Notes: generated by a model from the sequence alone, not told the origin. 64,000 nt of DNA from Ruminococcus sp. (GCA_021205185.1 JAJPYB010000001.1:62001-126000); one strand, 5' to 3'. Positions 54,441 through 61,832 are shown, counted from the stretch's first letter. A program made the numbers and translations.

Positions 54441-55730
54441 ATGAAAAAAGCATTATTGGCAATTATTTTATGCCTGTCCGTAATTTTGAGCAGCTGCGCT
54501 CAGGACGCAAGCGAGGATTTAGCTGAAATAACCTCCTCGGCACGAGTAAGCGGCGAGCTTGATTCGTCGTTAACCGACGTTATGACACTTGACAAAAGCG
54601 CTCTTAGCGATTATGATTATACTAGGCTTAAAGATGAAAATATAACCCTTAATGTCTGCAACTGGGGCGAATATATGGCGGTTGATCAAGAGGATTATAT
54701 GGACGTAAACGAGGAATTTGAAAAGCTCACAGGGATAAAGGTAAACTACAAAACCTTCGCTTCAAACGAGGAGCTTTATTCAAAAATCAAAAGCGGCGGC
54801 GCAAATTACGACGTTATAATTCCGAGCGATTATATGATTTCAAGAATGATTGAAGAGGATATGCTTGAAGAAATAGACTTCGACAATATTCCGAACTTTG
54901 AATGGATAAGCGACGACCTTGTAAATCCTGATTACGACCCTGAAAATCTATATTCGGTCCCCTACACGATGGGAATTGTAGCGATTGTTTATAACACTAC
55001 TATGATCGACGACGAAATAACAGGCTACAAGGATTTATGGAACTCAAGATATTCAGGTCAGATTCTGATGTTTAACAATCCTCGTGACGCATTTGGAATT
55101 GCGCTCACATATCTTGGATATTCGCAAAATACTGAGGACAAGGACGAGCTTGACGAAGCGGCTCAGCTTTTAAAGGAGCAGAAAAAGTACGTTCAGGCAT
55201 ATGTCATGGACGAGATTTTTGATAAAATGGAGGGCGGCTCGGCAGCTATTGCGCCTTATTACGCAGGCGATATTCAAACGATGATTGACGACAATCCCGA
55301 CCTTGATTACTGTATTCCTGAAGAAGGCACAAACCGATTCGTCGACGCATTTTGTATTCCAAAGGGCGCCGAAAACAAGGAAGCTGCTGAAATGTACATA
55401 AACTTTATGAACGAGGTTCAGATAGCTTATACCAACACAGATTACATCTGCTACACAACCGTTCACGACGGAGTTGCCGCACTTTTAGATGAGGAAACTT
55501 TAGAAAACGAGCTGAGATGTCCTGACGAAACATATCTCAGCGAAAAGACGGAGGTTTTTGTAAACCTTTCGTCGGATACTAACGCTTACATTCAGGAGCT
55601 TTGGAATCAAATAAAGATTGAAAAATCAAAATCCGTATGGCTTGTTCCCACACTTTTGATTCTTGCAATCGCCTTTACGATTTTTATAAACGTGCGGCGA
55701 GCAAGAAAGAAAAAGCAGGATATTTTCTAA
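54441..55730 (+). CDS. potD: Polyamine-binding lipoprotein PotD with extra C-terminal membrane anchor
   Basis: 429 residues. Signal peptide with lipobox LSSC (Cys19), then a periplasmic-type binding fold (LNVCNWGEYMAVD, NYDVIIPSDYMI, WNSRYSGQILMFNNPRDAFGIAL, GAENKEAAEMYINFM) of the spermidine/putrescine family. Beyond the usual end, residues about 400-420 (SVWLVPTLLILAIAFTIFIN) form a second hydrophobic segment followed by a basic tail (RRARKKK), predicting a second anchor. Most PotD proteins have only one N-terminal anchor. Captures polyamines outside the membrane and passes them to PotBC. Confidence 0.94.
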   Translation: MKKALLAIILCLSVILSSCAQDASEDLAEITSSARVSGELDSSLTDVMTLDKSALSDYDYTRLKDENITLNVCNWGEYMAVDQEDYMDVNEEFEKLTGIKVNYKTFASNEELYSKIKSGGANYDVIIPSDYMISRMIEEDMLEEIDFDNIPNFEWISDDLVNPDYDPENLYSVPYTMGIVAIVYNTTMIDDEITGYKDLWNSRYSGQILMFNNPRDAFGIALTYLGYSQNTEDKDELDEAAQLLKEQKKYVQAYVMDEIFDKMEGGSAAIAPYYAGDIQTMIDDNPDLDYCIPEEGTNRFVDAFCIPKGAENKEAAEMYINFMNEVQIAYTNTDYICYTTVHDGVAALLDEETLENELRCPDETYLSEKTEVFVNLSSDTNAYIQELWNQIKIEKSKSVWLVPTLLILAIAFTIFINVRRARKKKQDIF

Positions 55731-55759
55731 AAAGCTTAAAGCGCACTAATTTGTTAAAT

Positions 55760-55789
55760 TTGAGGGTGTACCCTTGTTAAAAATACAAT
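55760..55789 (+). promoter_or_regulatory. Possible weak promoter of prs
   Basis: TTGAGG (55760-55765), 18 bp spacer, TACAAT (55784-55789). No terminator was seen after potD, so prs may also be read from the pot operon. Confidence 0.35.
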
Positions 55790-55810
55790 CAATATAAGTG
55801 AGGTAATACA

Positions 55811-56944
55811 ATGGAAAACGCTACATTGTTTGACAAACAAACGCAGGTTGCTCCGCTCGGGCTGATTGTTATGGATTCGTTTAAGGAAACGGGCGCAAAA
55901 ATACACAATTATCTTGTAAACTGGGCGAAGGAATCGGGACTTGGAGAGAACAATTATCTTATTGATGTGTCCTGTCCGAGATTTGCGTCCGGCGACGGAA
56001 AAGGAATTATTCACCAGACCGTCAGAGGAAAGGACCTGTTTATTTTAATTGACGTTGGAAATTACAGCTGCACCTACAAGCTGTTTAACAACATCAACTC
56101 GATGTCGCCTGACGACCACTTTGAGGATCTAAAGAGAATCATTCAGGCGGCAAGCGGAAAGGCTCACAGAATCAACGTAATAATGCCTATCCTTTACGGC
56201 GGCAGACAGCATAGAAGAAGCTATCGTGAATCGTTGGACTGTGCGGTTATGCTTCAGGAGCTTGAAGCAATGGGAGTGTCAAACATTTTAACCTTTGACG
56301 CTCACGACCCCAGAGTTATGAATGCGATTCCGCTGATGGGATTTGACAACGTTATCCCCTCTTATCAGGTCTTAAAGGCTATGTTTAAAAACCTGAACGA
56401 CTTAACCATTGACAAGGATCACTTTATGATAGTTTCGCCTGACGAGGGCGCTATCAACAGAAATATGTACTATGCGTCTGTTCTGGGCGTCGACTTAGGA
56501 ATGTTCTACAAGCGCCGTGACTATTCGGTTATTGTAAACGGAAGAAACCCGATTGTAGCTCACGAATATATGGGAAATGACGTTGCAGGAAAGGATATTT
56601 TCATCGCAGACGATATTATTTCCTCAGGAGAATCGGTTCTTGACATAGCTTACGAGCTAAAGAAGAGAAACGCCAGAAAAATCTACGCTTACGCTACTTA
56701 CGCTATATTCACAAACGGCTTGGAAACCTTCGACAAGGCTTACAAGGAAGGAATAATTGACGGCGTGTTCGGCACTAACCTCACTTACCGAACCCCTCAG
56801 CTTTTGCAAAGAGAATGGTTTATGGAGGTTGACGTTTCAAAGTATATAGCCTACTTTATTGCAGCTTTAAACCACGATATGTCAATCGAAAAGGTTATAG
56901 ACCCCGCAAAGAAAATTCACGCTCTTTTAAACAAGCAGAAATAA
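55811..56944 (+). CDS. prs: Ribose-phosphate pyrophosphokinase, long divergent form
   Basis: 377 residues, about 60 longer than classical PRPP synthetase. Shows PILYGGRQHRRSYRESLDCAVMLQELEAMGVSN-type active-site region (ATP/ribose-5-phosphate), FDAHDPRVMNAIPL, VSPDEGAINRNMYYA, and the PRPP loop DIFIADDIISSGESVLD. Makes PRPP for purine, pyrimidine, His and Trp synthesis. The extra length is at the N-terminus and between motifs. GTGAGG precedes the ATG. Followed by a strong terminator. This form is common in Ruminococcaceae/Lachnospiraceae as far as I recall. Confidence 0.9.
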   Translation: MENATLFDKQTQVAPLGLIVMDSFKETGAKIHNYLVNWAKESGLGENNYLIDVSCPRFASGDGKGIIHQTVRGKDLFILIDVGNYSCTYKLFNNINSMSPDDHFEDLKRIIQAASGKAHRINVIMPILYGGRQHRRSYRESLDCAVMLQELEAMGVSNILTFDAHDPRVMNAIPLMGFDNVIPSYQVLKAMFKNLNDLTIDKDHFMIVSPDEGAINRNMYYASVLGVDLGMFYKRRDYSVIVNGRNPIVAHEYMGNDVAGKDIFIADDIISSGESVLDIAYELKKRNARKIYAYATYAIFTNGLETFDKAYKEGIIDGVFGTNLTYRTPQLLQREWFMEVDVSKYIAYFIAALNHDMSIEKVIDPAKKIHALLNKQK

Positions 56945-56951
56945 ACAAGCT

Positions 56952-56983
56952 AAAGCGTCCTGCTTCGGTGGGACGCTTTTTTG
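56952..56983 (+). terminator. Intrinsic terminator of prs
   Basis: Stem AAGCGTCC / GGACGCTT with a 10-base loop, followed by TTTTTTG-type run. Confidence 0.9.
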
Positions 56984-56999
56984 TATGGAAAGACAAGAA

Positions 57000-57034
57000 A
57001 AGCCGACAGATTTTTAGTCTGTCGGCTTGGTTTT
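57000..57034. terminator. Bidirectional terminator between prs and the Fic-like gene
   Basis: Stem AAGCCGACAGA / TCTGTCGGCTT (11 bp, perfect). Plus strand continues TGGTTTTTG; minus strand continues TTCTTG after the stem. Confidence 0.75.
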
Positions 57035-57044
57035 TGTATTGAAA

Positions 57045-57698
57045 TTAAATGCCGTCAAGGCAGTTATCATATACCCATTGCTTTATTTCCGTCATATCGT
57101 CAGTTTCATAATATTTTACTAAGAGCGTTTTAAACATACCGTCAAGCTCAACGGGAACTGACATAATTCCATTGCCGTTTTCGATAAGTATCTTGTTGCA
57201 AATCATTGTCGCTACTCGTTTGTTGCCGTCTTTAAACATCTGCTTTTTCATAATCCAAAGCAAGGTCGTTAAGGCTCTGTCGGTTGTGTTGTCAATTTCC
57301 TGAATTTCCGTAAACTCGTTAAAAAGCTTCGTCATATCGGGAAGCTCCGGTCGCCAGGAGGTTCCGCTTATCATAACATTGTCAGTTCTCAGCGTTCCCA
57401 GCTCATTGTGTGCAAGCTCACCCTTTGCAACAAGAATATGAACCTCTTCTATAAAGCCAAGCGTTAGCTCTTCGTCTATGTTGTCAATTACATATTTCCA
57501 GGCGTCACGCAAGCAGCAGACCTTTGAAATTTCCGAAGGCTTTACGCTTGAAACATTCACGTCGTTTAATATGTCGTTCGTCTGAGCAAATGTAACGGCA
57601 ATTCCCTCCAGATTTGCGCTTTTGTATACAGCATCAACCAAAAGCCTTTTTGCAGCAAATATATTATCAGACTTTTTCATGTTGTATTTGTTTTCCAT
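57045..57698 (-). CDS. Fic-domain protein without the catalytic histidine
   Basis: 217 residues. The Fic core normally reads HxFxDGNGRxxR or HxFxDGNKR; here it is QMFKDGNKR (residues 153-161), so Gln153 replaces the catalytic His while Phe, Asp, Gly, Asn and Arg remain. An N-terminal helix carries SANLEG (residues 27-32), an exact fit to the inhibitory motif (S/T)xxxE(G/N) of class II Fic proteins. Fic enzymes transfer AMP to protein hydroxyls; without His this chemistry should fail, so it may be a binding protein, use other chemistry, or be decaying. Twenty bases downstream of a frameshifted acyltransferase gene and followed by a terminator. Confidence 0.85.
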   Translation of the reverse strand: MENKYNMKKSDNIFAAKRLLVDAVYKSANLEGIAVTFAQTNDILNDVNVSSVKPSEISKVCCLRDAWKYVIDNIDEELTLGFIEEVHILVAKGELAHNELGTLRTDNVMISGTSWRPELPDMTKLFNEFTEIQEIDNTTDRALTTLLWIMKKQMFKDGNKRVATMICNKILIENGNGIMSVPVELDGMFKTLLVKYYETDDMTEIKQWVYDNCLDGI

Positions 57699-57718
57699 TT
57701 AGCTTATCTCCTTAAGGA

Positions 57719-58893
57719 CTATTCAGCCGGCACAGGCTCCTCCACTATGGCGTCTTGCGTTTTTAAGCCGTCTTTTCTGTTTTTTATTTTCGATATAAGC
57801 TCGCCGATTTTTCTGATTACAAATAATATAAATCTGGTGAGTGGGGTTGAAATCAGGCTCATTGTAAACGCCAAAGCTGCTGACAGAATATAAATTATCA
57901 GCACAAGCAGCGGGTAATAGTTGAACCTTTCCAAAAACGTCGGAACCCATTTTCCGAAATAATCGTAGTAGATTGTTCTGTCGAAAATGTACGACAAGAG
58001 ATATGTTCCAAGCGTTATATCCGAGAGCTTCGCCAGAACCTTCTTTACTGCCTTCGGCGAATTATCGAGCTTTATCTTTGAAAGCAGCGAGAAGAAGAAC
58101 GGCGTTGTAATTACAAACTGGAAGCTTTGCCAGTTGGTCATTACGTTTGTTCTATAGCTTCCGTGCCAGCATCGATAGTAGTTGTATACTGTGAGCAAAT
58201 TTATTATTATCATCAATATTACAAACAGCTTCGTTTTTGAAAGCTTAGGCGGATATTCCTTTATGTATGCGCCGATAAAATAGTAGGTTATTGGGTAAAT
58301 AATTACCCAGTAATCAGGTACAAGCGCCTGATACTCATTGGAAACTGAAGGAGTTGCCCACCAGCCGCTGATTGTAAAGTTAAAGGTATTAAAAACGACG
58401 GCAGGGCTGTCAACAGGCAAAGGCTTACAATCAGCACCAGCTTTTTCTTTCTCGAATTAAGCCCGTGATAGCTTAGGTTCAGAAAAGGAATCAGCAAAAA
58501 CAAGCCTATATACATTTCTATATACCAGCCGTACTGCGCAGCACTGAAATCGAATATTTTAAGTATCGCTTCTTTAACCGAAAGTCCCGATTTAAGGTAA
58601 AGATTGCTGTACAATATTCCCGCAACAGAAGCTAAAAGATACGTCACCAGAATTTTTACAATTCCTAAATAATACCGCTTTGTCAGCTTCTTTTCGTTCA
58701 TCAGATAGCCGGTGAGCATTACAAACATCGGCACGCACATTCCCATAAATGTTCGCACAAATATCGGCAAATACATACTGCCGTCGGTCAGTTCCTCAGA
58801 ATAAAAGCCTGTATATAGAAAAAAGTGAACGCCGCACACTAGCAGCCCTGAAACAACTCTTATAAGGTCAAGCGTTGGGTTTCTCGTTTTCAA
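57719..58893 (-). pseudogene. Membrane acyltransferase (Acyltransferase_3 family), disrupted by a frameshift
   Basis: Two frames make one gene. Residues 1 to about 160 read from TTG 58893 (preceded by AGGGGG): NPTLDLIRVVSGLLVCGVHFF and further spans of the Acyltransferase_3 family. The frame then shifts at an A5 run (58391-58395, T5 on the coding strand): adding one T gives ...LPSFFNTFNFTISGWWATP, which joins smoothly to the second frame with its six further spans and the acidic C-terminus. As written, translation from the first start ends at 58303. Intact members O-acylate surface sugars (OatA/WecH-like). Whether the shift is real, programmed, phase-variable or a sequencing error cannot be told here. 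Confidence 0.82.
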
Positions 58894-58949
58894 AGAATCA
58901 TCCCCCTATTTTTAAAGCCTCGCATTCTTGCTAAAGCTTTTACAAGAAT

Positions 58950-58978
58950 ATTTTAACACAAGTCACGGGTAATTTCAA
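58950..58978 (-). promoter_or_regulatory. Promoter of the acyltransferase / Fic unit, extended -10
   Basis: Minus strand TTGAAA (58973-58978), 17 bp spacer, TAAAAT (58950-58955) preceded by TGT. Confidence 0.75.
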
Positions 58979-59105
58979 TAGGGAATTTTATTTGGATATA
59001 GTGGCAATGGAAATCTGACAATTTCAATTGATGAGAATCTACTATGTGCTACTGTTAATTTTACTAATTTTGACATTCTCCTTTCATACTCTGTGAAATG
59101 ACAGG

Positions 59106-59172
59106 GGCGACAAGCATTTCAATGCAGTCGCCAGCGTTATGCGAAGCATAATGCGTGATGCGTGGCGGAGAG
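59106..59172. repeat. Cluster of small palindromes
   Basis: GGCGAC / GTCGCC enclosing GCATT / AATGC (59106-59132), directly followed by GCGTTATGC-GAA-GCATAATGC (59134-59154) and a degenerate ATGCGTGATGCGTGG. Related words (AATGCGT, CATTATGC, GCACGCATTA) recur at about 61771-61802, suggesting a dispersed REP-like family. Confidence 0.5.
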
Positions 59173-59217
59173 AAAACGCCTGCCCCCATATTTAGTTGAG
59201 CTTCGGAAGTGCTTAAA

Positions 59218-59257
59218 CGAAAAGCTAGATGAAAGATTAACCTCTCTCATCTAGCTT
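59218..59257 (-). terminator. Terminator of the HIRAN-Ltp lipoprotein unit
   Basis: Perfect 11 bp stem AAGCTAGATGA / TCATCTAGCTT, followed on the minus strand by TTTTCG. Confidence 0.72.
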
Positions 59258-59295
59258 CTTAATTTCTAGTATTCCAGTTTCTGTCCATCTAGCCT

Positions 59296-59994
59296 CTAGT
59301 AGCCAACTGCGCTTACTCCATACTCTGCTTGTGACTGGGTAAAGCCTTCGTAAAGAAGCTGGTCTATTAGCTCGCTTCTTGAAAATGACATAACATTAAG
59401 GTAATTCTGCGCACATTTTGCAGCCTGCTCGTTCCAATCAGCTCCGCAGTTGTCTGCACCATAAGTAGCCTGAGCAGTTGTGAACTCCTCATATTCGAGC
59501 TGGTTTATCAGTCCGCTGTAAGAAAATGCTGTAGTATCAAGATAGCTTTTTGCCTTGCCTACTGCCTGTTCGTTCCAATCGGCACCGCAATTATCCACAG
59601 CGTAGGTTTGCTCCTCGTCAGAGTAGCCCTCGTATTCAAGCTGTCCCTTTAAACCTTCATAAGAGAAGTTCATCCACTTGAGATAGTTTTTTGCCTGCTG
59701 AAGAGCATTTTTCATACCGAGCGTAACATTGTCGCTGGTAGTGGTTGTTGTTTTCTTAGTTGTAGTGGTCTTTTTAGTAGTCGTAGTTGTAGTAGTGGTT
59801 GTCTTTTTGGTAGTGGTTGTCTTTTTAGTAGTTGTGGTAGTTGTCGTAGGCTCGGTTGTAGTTGTGGTAGTCGTGGTCGTGGTTGTGGTTGACGTGGTTG
59901 TGCGGTCGCTTAAATCGCTTGAATCTCCGTCGCCGCAAGCTGTAAACACCAATAGCGATACGCTTGCCAATAATACTGCCAATAGTTTTTTCAT
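59296..59994 (-). CDS. Lipoprotein with poly-Thr stalk and three Ltp repeats
   Basis: 232 residues. Signal peptide with lipobox FTAC (Cys20), a Thr-dominated linker (residues about 32-87, Thr runs broken by KK), then three repeats of about 46 residues (about 94-140, 141-188, 189-232), each with an A..YL...FSY.GLI.QLEYE.F pattern ending in YGADNCGADWNEQA. This is the host cell surface-exposed lipoprotein (Ltp) repeat. In Streptococcus phage TP-J34, Ltp blocks DNA injection by related phages (superinfection exclusion); similar repeats are also frequent in non-phage proteins. Seventeen bases after the HIRAN gene, with AAGGAG start. No phage genes are nearby. Confidence 0.88.
   Translation of the reverse strand: MKKLLAVLLASVSLLVFTACGDGDSSDLSDRTTTSTTTTTTTTTTTTEPTTTTTTTKKTTTTKKTTTTTTTTTKKTTTTKKTTTTTSDNVTLGMKNALQQAKNYLKWMNFSYEGLKGQLEYEGYSDEEQTYAVDNCGADWNEQAVGKAKSYLDTTAFSYSGLINQLEYEEFTTAQATYGADNCGADWNEQAAKCAQNYLNVMSFSRSELIDQLLYEGFTQSQAEYGVSAVGY
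59734..59901 (-). repeat. ACN-codon microsatellite encoding the Thr stalk
   Basis: Runs of ACN codons (residues 32-87) broken by four Lys-Lys steps; the unit TKKTTTT recurs. Such tracts are prone to in-frame length changes. Confidence 0.8.
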
Positions 59995-60011
59995 ATCAGA
60001 TCTCTCCTTTT

Positions 60012-60440
60012 TTAAATGTGAAAACCAATTGATACTTTACCAGAAGTGGTTTTCTTTTTGCCCTTATTTTTCTCAAGCTCTCCATCGGTAGTTTTGTCTA
60101 CCGTATCACTTATCTGCTCTTCCTCAACTTCTTCAACATCTTCTTTGTCAAGAACAAGAGCGATAGCAGAGCTATGAGTTACGAACATAACTTTTGCATA
60201 AGCATAGTCCTCAATCTTGTCATAAAGACGACCTGCACTAATCGTACCAGCATAAACTGTACTTGTGCTATTTGCTACATAACCGATTTTGTCAATGAAC
60301 GGCAGAAAAGCGCAAATAGCTTCCTTATCGTGCACGTTATTTGTTTCCTTAATAAGCTTTATTACCCTGCCAATTTCAAAAGGCTTCTGACCATAGTAAT
60401 AATTGATTCCTGTAATTGTAATAAAATATGTATTCTCCAT
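60012..60440 (-). CDS. HIRAN-domain protein
   Basis: 142 residues. Residues 1 to about 95 fit the HIRAN domain: an N-terminal ITITGINYYYG strand, LIKETNNVHDKEAICAFL (the E.NxHD.nAI core) and IGYVANS followed by GTISAGRLYDK. HIRAN binds DNA ends with 3'-OH in HLTF-type helicases and occurs alone or in defence-related genes in bacteria. The C-terminal about 45 residues are acidic then basic and probably disordered. No enzymatic domain is present. First gene of a two-gene unit with the Ltp lipoprotein; promoter 60503-60531. Confidence 0.8.
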   Translation of the reverse strand: MENTYFITITGINYYYGQKPFEIGRVIKLIKETNNVHDKEAICAFLPFIDKIGYVANSTSTVYAGTISAGRLYDKIEDYAYAKVMFVTHSSAIALVLDKEDVEEVEEEQISDTVDKTTDGELEKNKGKKKTTSGKVSIGFHI

Positions 60441-60502
60441 AAAACCACCTCGTTATCTTGCTTTTGCGTTCTCGACTATTGCTTCAAACTCCCTGTGCTT
60501 TT

Positions 60503-60531
60503 ATAGTAGCACATATAAAAAAGCTTGTAAA
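60503..60531 (-). promoter_or_regulatory. Promoter of the HIRAN-Ltp unit, extended -10
   Basis: Minus strand TTTACA (60526-60531), 17 bp spacer, TACTAT (60503-60508) preceded by TGC. A copy of the 20-base direct repeat ends five bases upstream of the -35. Confidence 0.72.
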
Positions 60532-60535
60532 GCGA

Positions 60536-60683
60536 GGTGTGTGAAAAAGCGACAGCAAAATGGGTTTTGTGAGGGTTGGTGTGTGAAAAAGCGACAGTGC
60601 GATTTCTGTATTGTTTCCCCCGCCTGCGGCGGGGAATATATACTACCAGTTCACTTGTAAAGGGTGGTATAGAAAAGTGACAG
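60536..60683. repeat. Direct repeats upstream of the HIRAN promoter
   Basis: GGTGTGTGAAAAAGCGACAG occurs twice without mismatch (60536-60555 and 60578-60597, 42-base period). A diverged third copy, GGTGGTATAGAAAAGTGACAG, lies at 60663-60683. Copies 1 and 3 are both preceded by CTTGTAAAG, so the unit extends beyond 20 bases. Confidence 0.8.
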
Positions 60684-60732
60684 GGAGGAAGGCTTTGTTG
60701 TGCTGGTAATGGGAAGGATAAGAAGTAATATA

Positions 60733-60769
60733 GCAAAACCAGCAGCAGGCGGGGTGCCTGCTGCTGGTT
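60733..60769 (-). terminator. Terminator of the 253-residue lipoprotein gene
   Basis: Perfect 14 bp stem AACCAGCAGCAGGC / GCCTGCTGCTGGTT, followed on the minus strand by TTTTG. Confidence 0.8.
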
Positions 60770-60819
60770 TAAATTCAATTACAAGCAAACTTTTCAAATC
60801 TAATCCCAATGTCAACTAA

Positions 60820-61581
60820 TTACCAAATATTAGCATAAATCTCATAATTTGTTGTTGCAAAATCTAAATCAATGGAAACATCAAAAGGAGTTGCCGAATT
60901 TGCTTTTAACGAGTCAACAAAGGAAAAATCTCCTCCTATAAGTTTGCCATCTTCGTCACGAAAAACAACAGTTACTATTGCAGATTCAATATCGTAGTCA
61001 TTTTCATTCTGTATTTCACCAACTATGTTTTCTTCTCTCATAGTGACATTGAAAGCAGTTAAAGGAGCATATTCCGGATTTTCTAACATTTCAACTTTCG
61101 TTATACTATAATCTTCAGGTTCTAAAGCTTCTACATCGAGCGATGCAGGGAGTTCATCAACCTTAAATGCCATGCCGGCACAAGCAGACTCTTGTTGAGG
61201 ATAAATTATTGATTCAACTTCTTCCTCCGAAGCAATTACTTCACCTTCGCTGTTTCTCGCAGTAATACGAAATGATGGGTATTCTATTGCTATATCCTCA
61301 TTAGGATTATAATAAATTATAGAGAAATAAAGATATTCATCTTCCATCGAAAATCCATATTCTTTAACCTCAGGAGGCAATATGGTTTCTTGATTTTCTT
61401 CGCTTGCTTCTTCGTCAACCAAAGTAGCTTTGCTTTCACTCTCAAGAGTAGTAGTAATTGCACTTTCAGAATCAGTTTTAGACGAACTAGTATTGTTATC
61501 CCCGCAGCCCACTGATGTAAGCATTACAGTACACAAAAGGCCTAAAGCCAACAGTTTTTTTGTAATTTCTGTCATTTTCAT
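60820..61581 (-). CDS. Lipoprotein with FxLYD-like beta domains
   Basis: 253 residues. Signal peptide with lipobox SVGC (Cys26), a Ser/Thr/Glu linker (about 27-68) and two beta-sandwich-like segments: EYGFSMEDEYLYFSIIYYNPNEDIAIEYPSF-type (about 70-150) and IVGEIQNENDYDIESAIVTVVFRDEDGKLIGG (about 185-253), the latter resembling the FxLYD pattern. Probably a surface lipoprotein of unknown function. The frame can open at 61635, but GGGAG precedes ATG 61581 (MKMTEITKK), which also gives a normal signal peptide. The promoter upstream has a G8 tract in its spacer. Confidence 0.8.
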   Translation of the reverse strand: MKMTEITKKLLALGLLCTVMLTSVGCGDNNTSSSKTDSESAITTTLESESKATLVDEEASEENQETILPPEVKEYGFSMEDEYLYFSIIYYNPNEDIAIEYPSFRITARNSEGEVIASEEEVESIIYPQQESACAGMAFKVDELPASLDVEALEPEDYSITKVEMLENPEYAPLTAFNVTMREENIVGEIQNENDYDIESAIVTVVFRDEDGKLIGGDFSFVDSLKANSATPFDVSIDLDFATTNYEIYANIW

Positions 61582-61652
61582 AATTTTCTCCCTATTGCCG
61601 AACAAGCGCCTGCGTACTGATTCGACAAAATTCATTTAATTTCATCTTTTTT

Positions 61653-61678
61653 ATTTTAACCTACCCCCCCCTGGTCAA
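61653..61678 (-). promoter_or_regulatory. Possible promoter with G8 tract in a 14 bp spacer
   Basis: Minus strand TTGACC (61673-61678) and TAAAAT (61653-61658), separated by 14 bases that include eight consecutive G (61664-61671 as C on the plus strand). As written the spacer is three bases short of optimal. Confidence 0.5.
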
Positions 61679-61832
61679 TTCGCAGATTAGACAAATTTTG
61701 GGTTGAATTTTTGTGCAGTTTGCATAATTATGTGATTTTGACGGGGTTTTTGTAATTTTTGGGAGGGGTCAATGCGTAACTCATTATGCTTTCGCACGCA
61801 TTAAACTCCGTTAAACGCTTGCCGCCACCTAT

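Larger units (their letters stand above)
58894..59295. other. Intergenic region between acyltransferase and Ltp lipoprotein genes (402 bases)
   Basis: No gene seen. It contains the acyltransferase promoter at the left, a cluster of palindromes at 59106-59172 and the terminator of the lipoprotein unit at the right. The stretch 59258-59295 has a degenerate direct repeat of TCCATCTAGCCTCTAG / TCATCTAGCTTC type. Confidence 0.6.
60441..60819. other. Intergenic region with direct repeats (379 bases)
   Basis: Holds the HIRAN promoter, three direct-repeat copies (next entries), a GC-rich hairpin CCCCGCC / GGCGGGG at about 60617-60634, and the terminator of the upstream lipoprotein gene. A 100-codon minus-strand frame spans it but is made of the repeats and looks non-coding. 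Confidence 0.6.

Noticed and set aside
57045-57698. Fic/Doc toxin of a toxin-antitoxin pair
   Set aside because: No small antitoxin gene is adjacent, the inhibitory motif is in the same protein, and the catalytic His is missing.
59734-59901. ACN-rich repeat considered as CRISPR
   Set aside because: Simple codon microsatellite inside an open frame.
59296-60440. Prophage remnant because of the Ltp repeats
   Set aside because: No integrase, repressor, structural or lysis gene and no attachment-site repeat nearby; Ltp repeats also occur in ordinary chromosomal lipoproteins.
60476-60778. Minus-strand frame of 100 codons rich in Pro, Ser and Phe
   Set aside because: It is a translation of the intergenic direct repeats (VAFSHT appears twice), contains the HIRAN promoter and a GC hairpin, and overlaps a terminator. 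Treated as non-coding.
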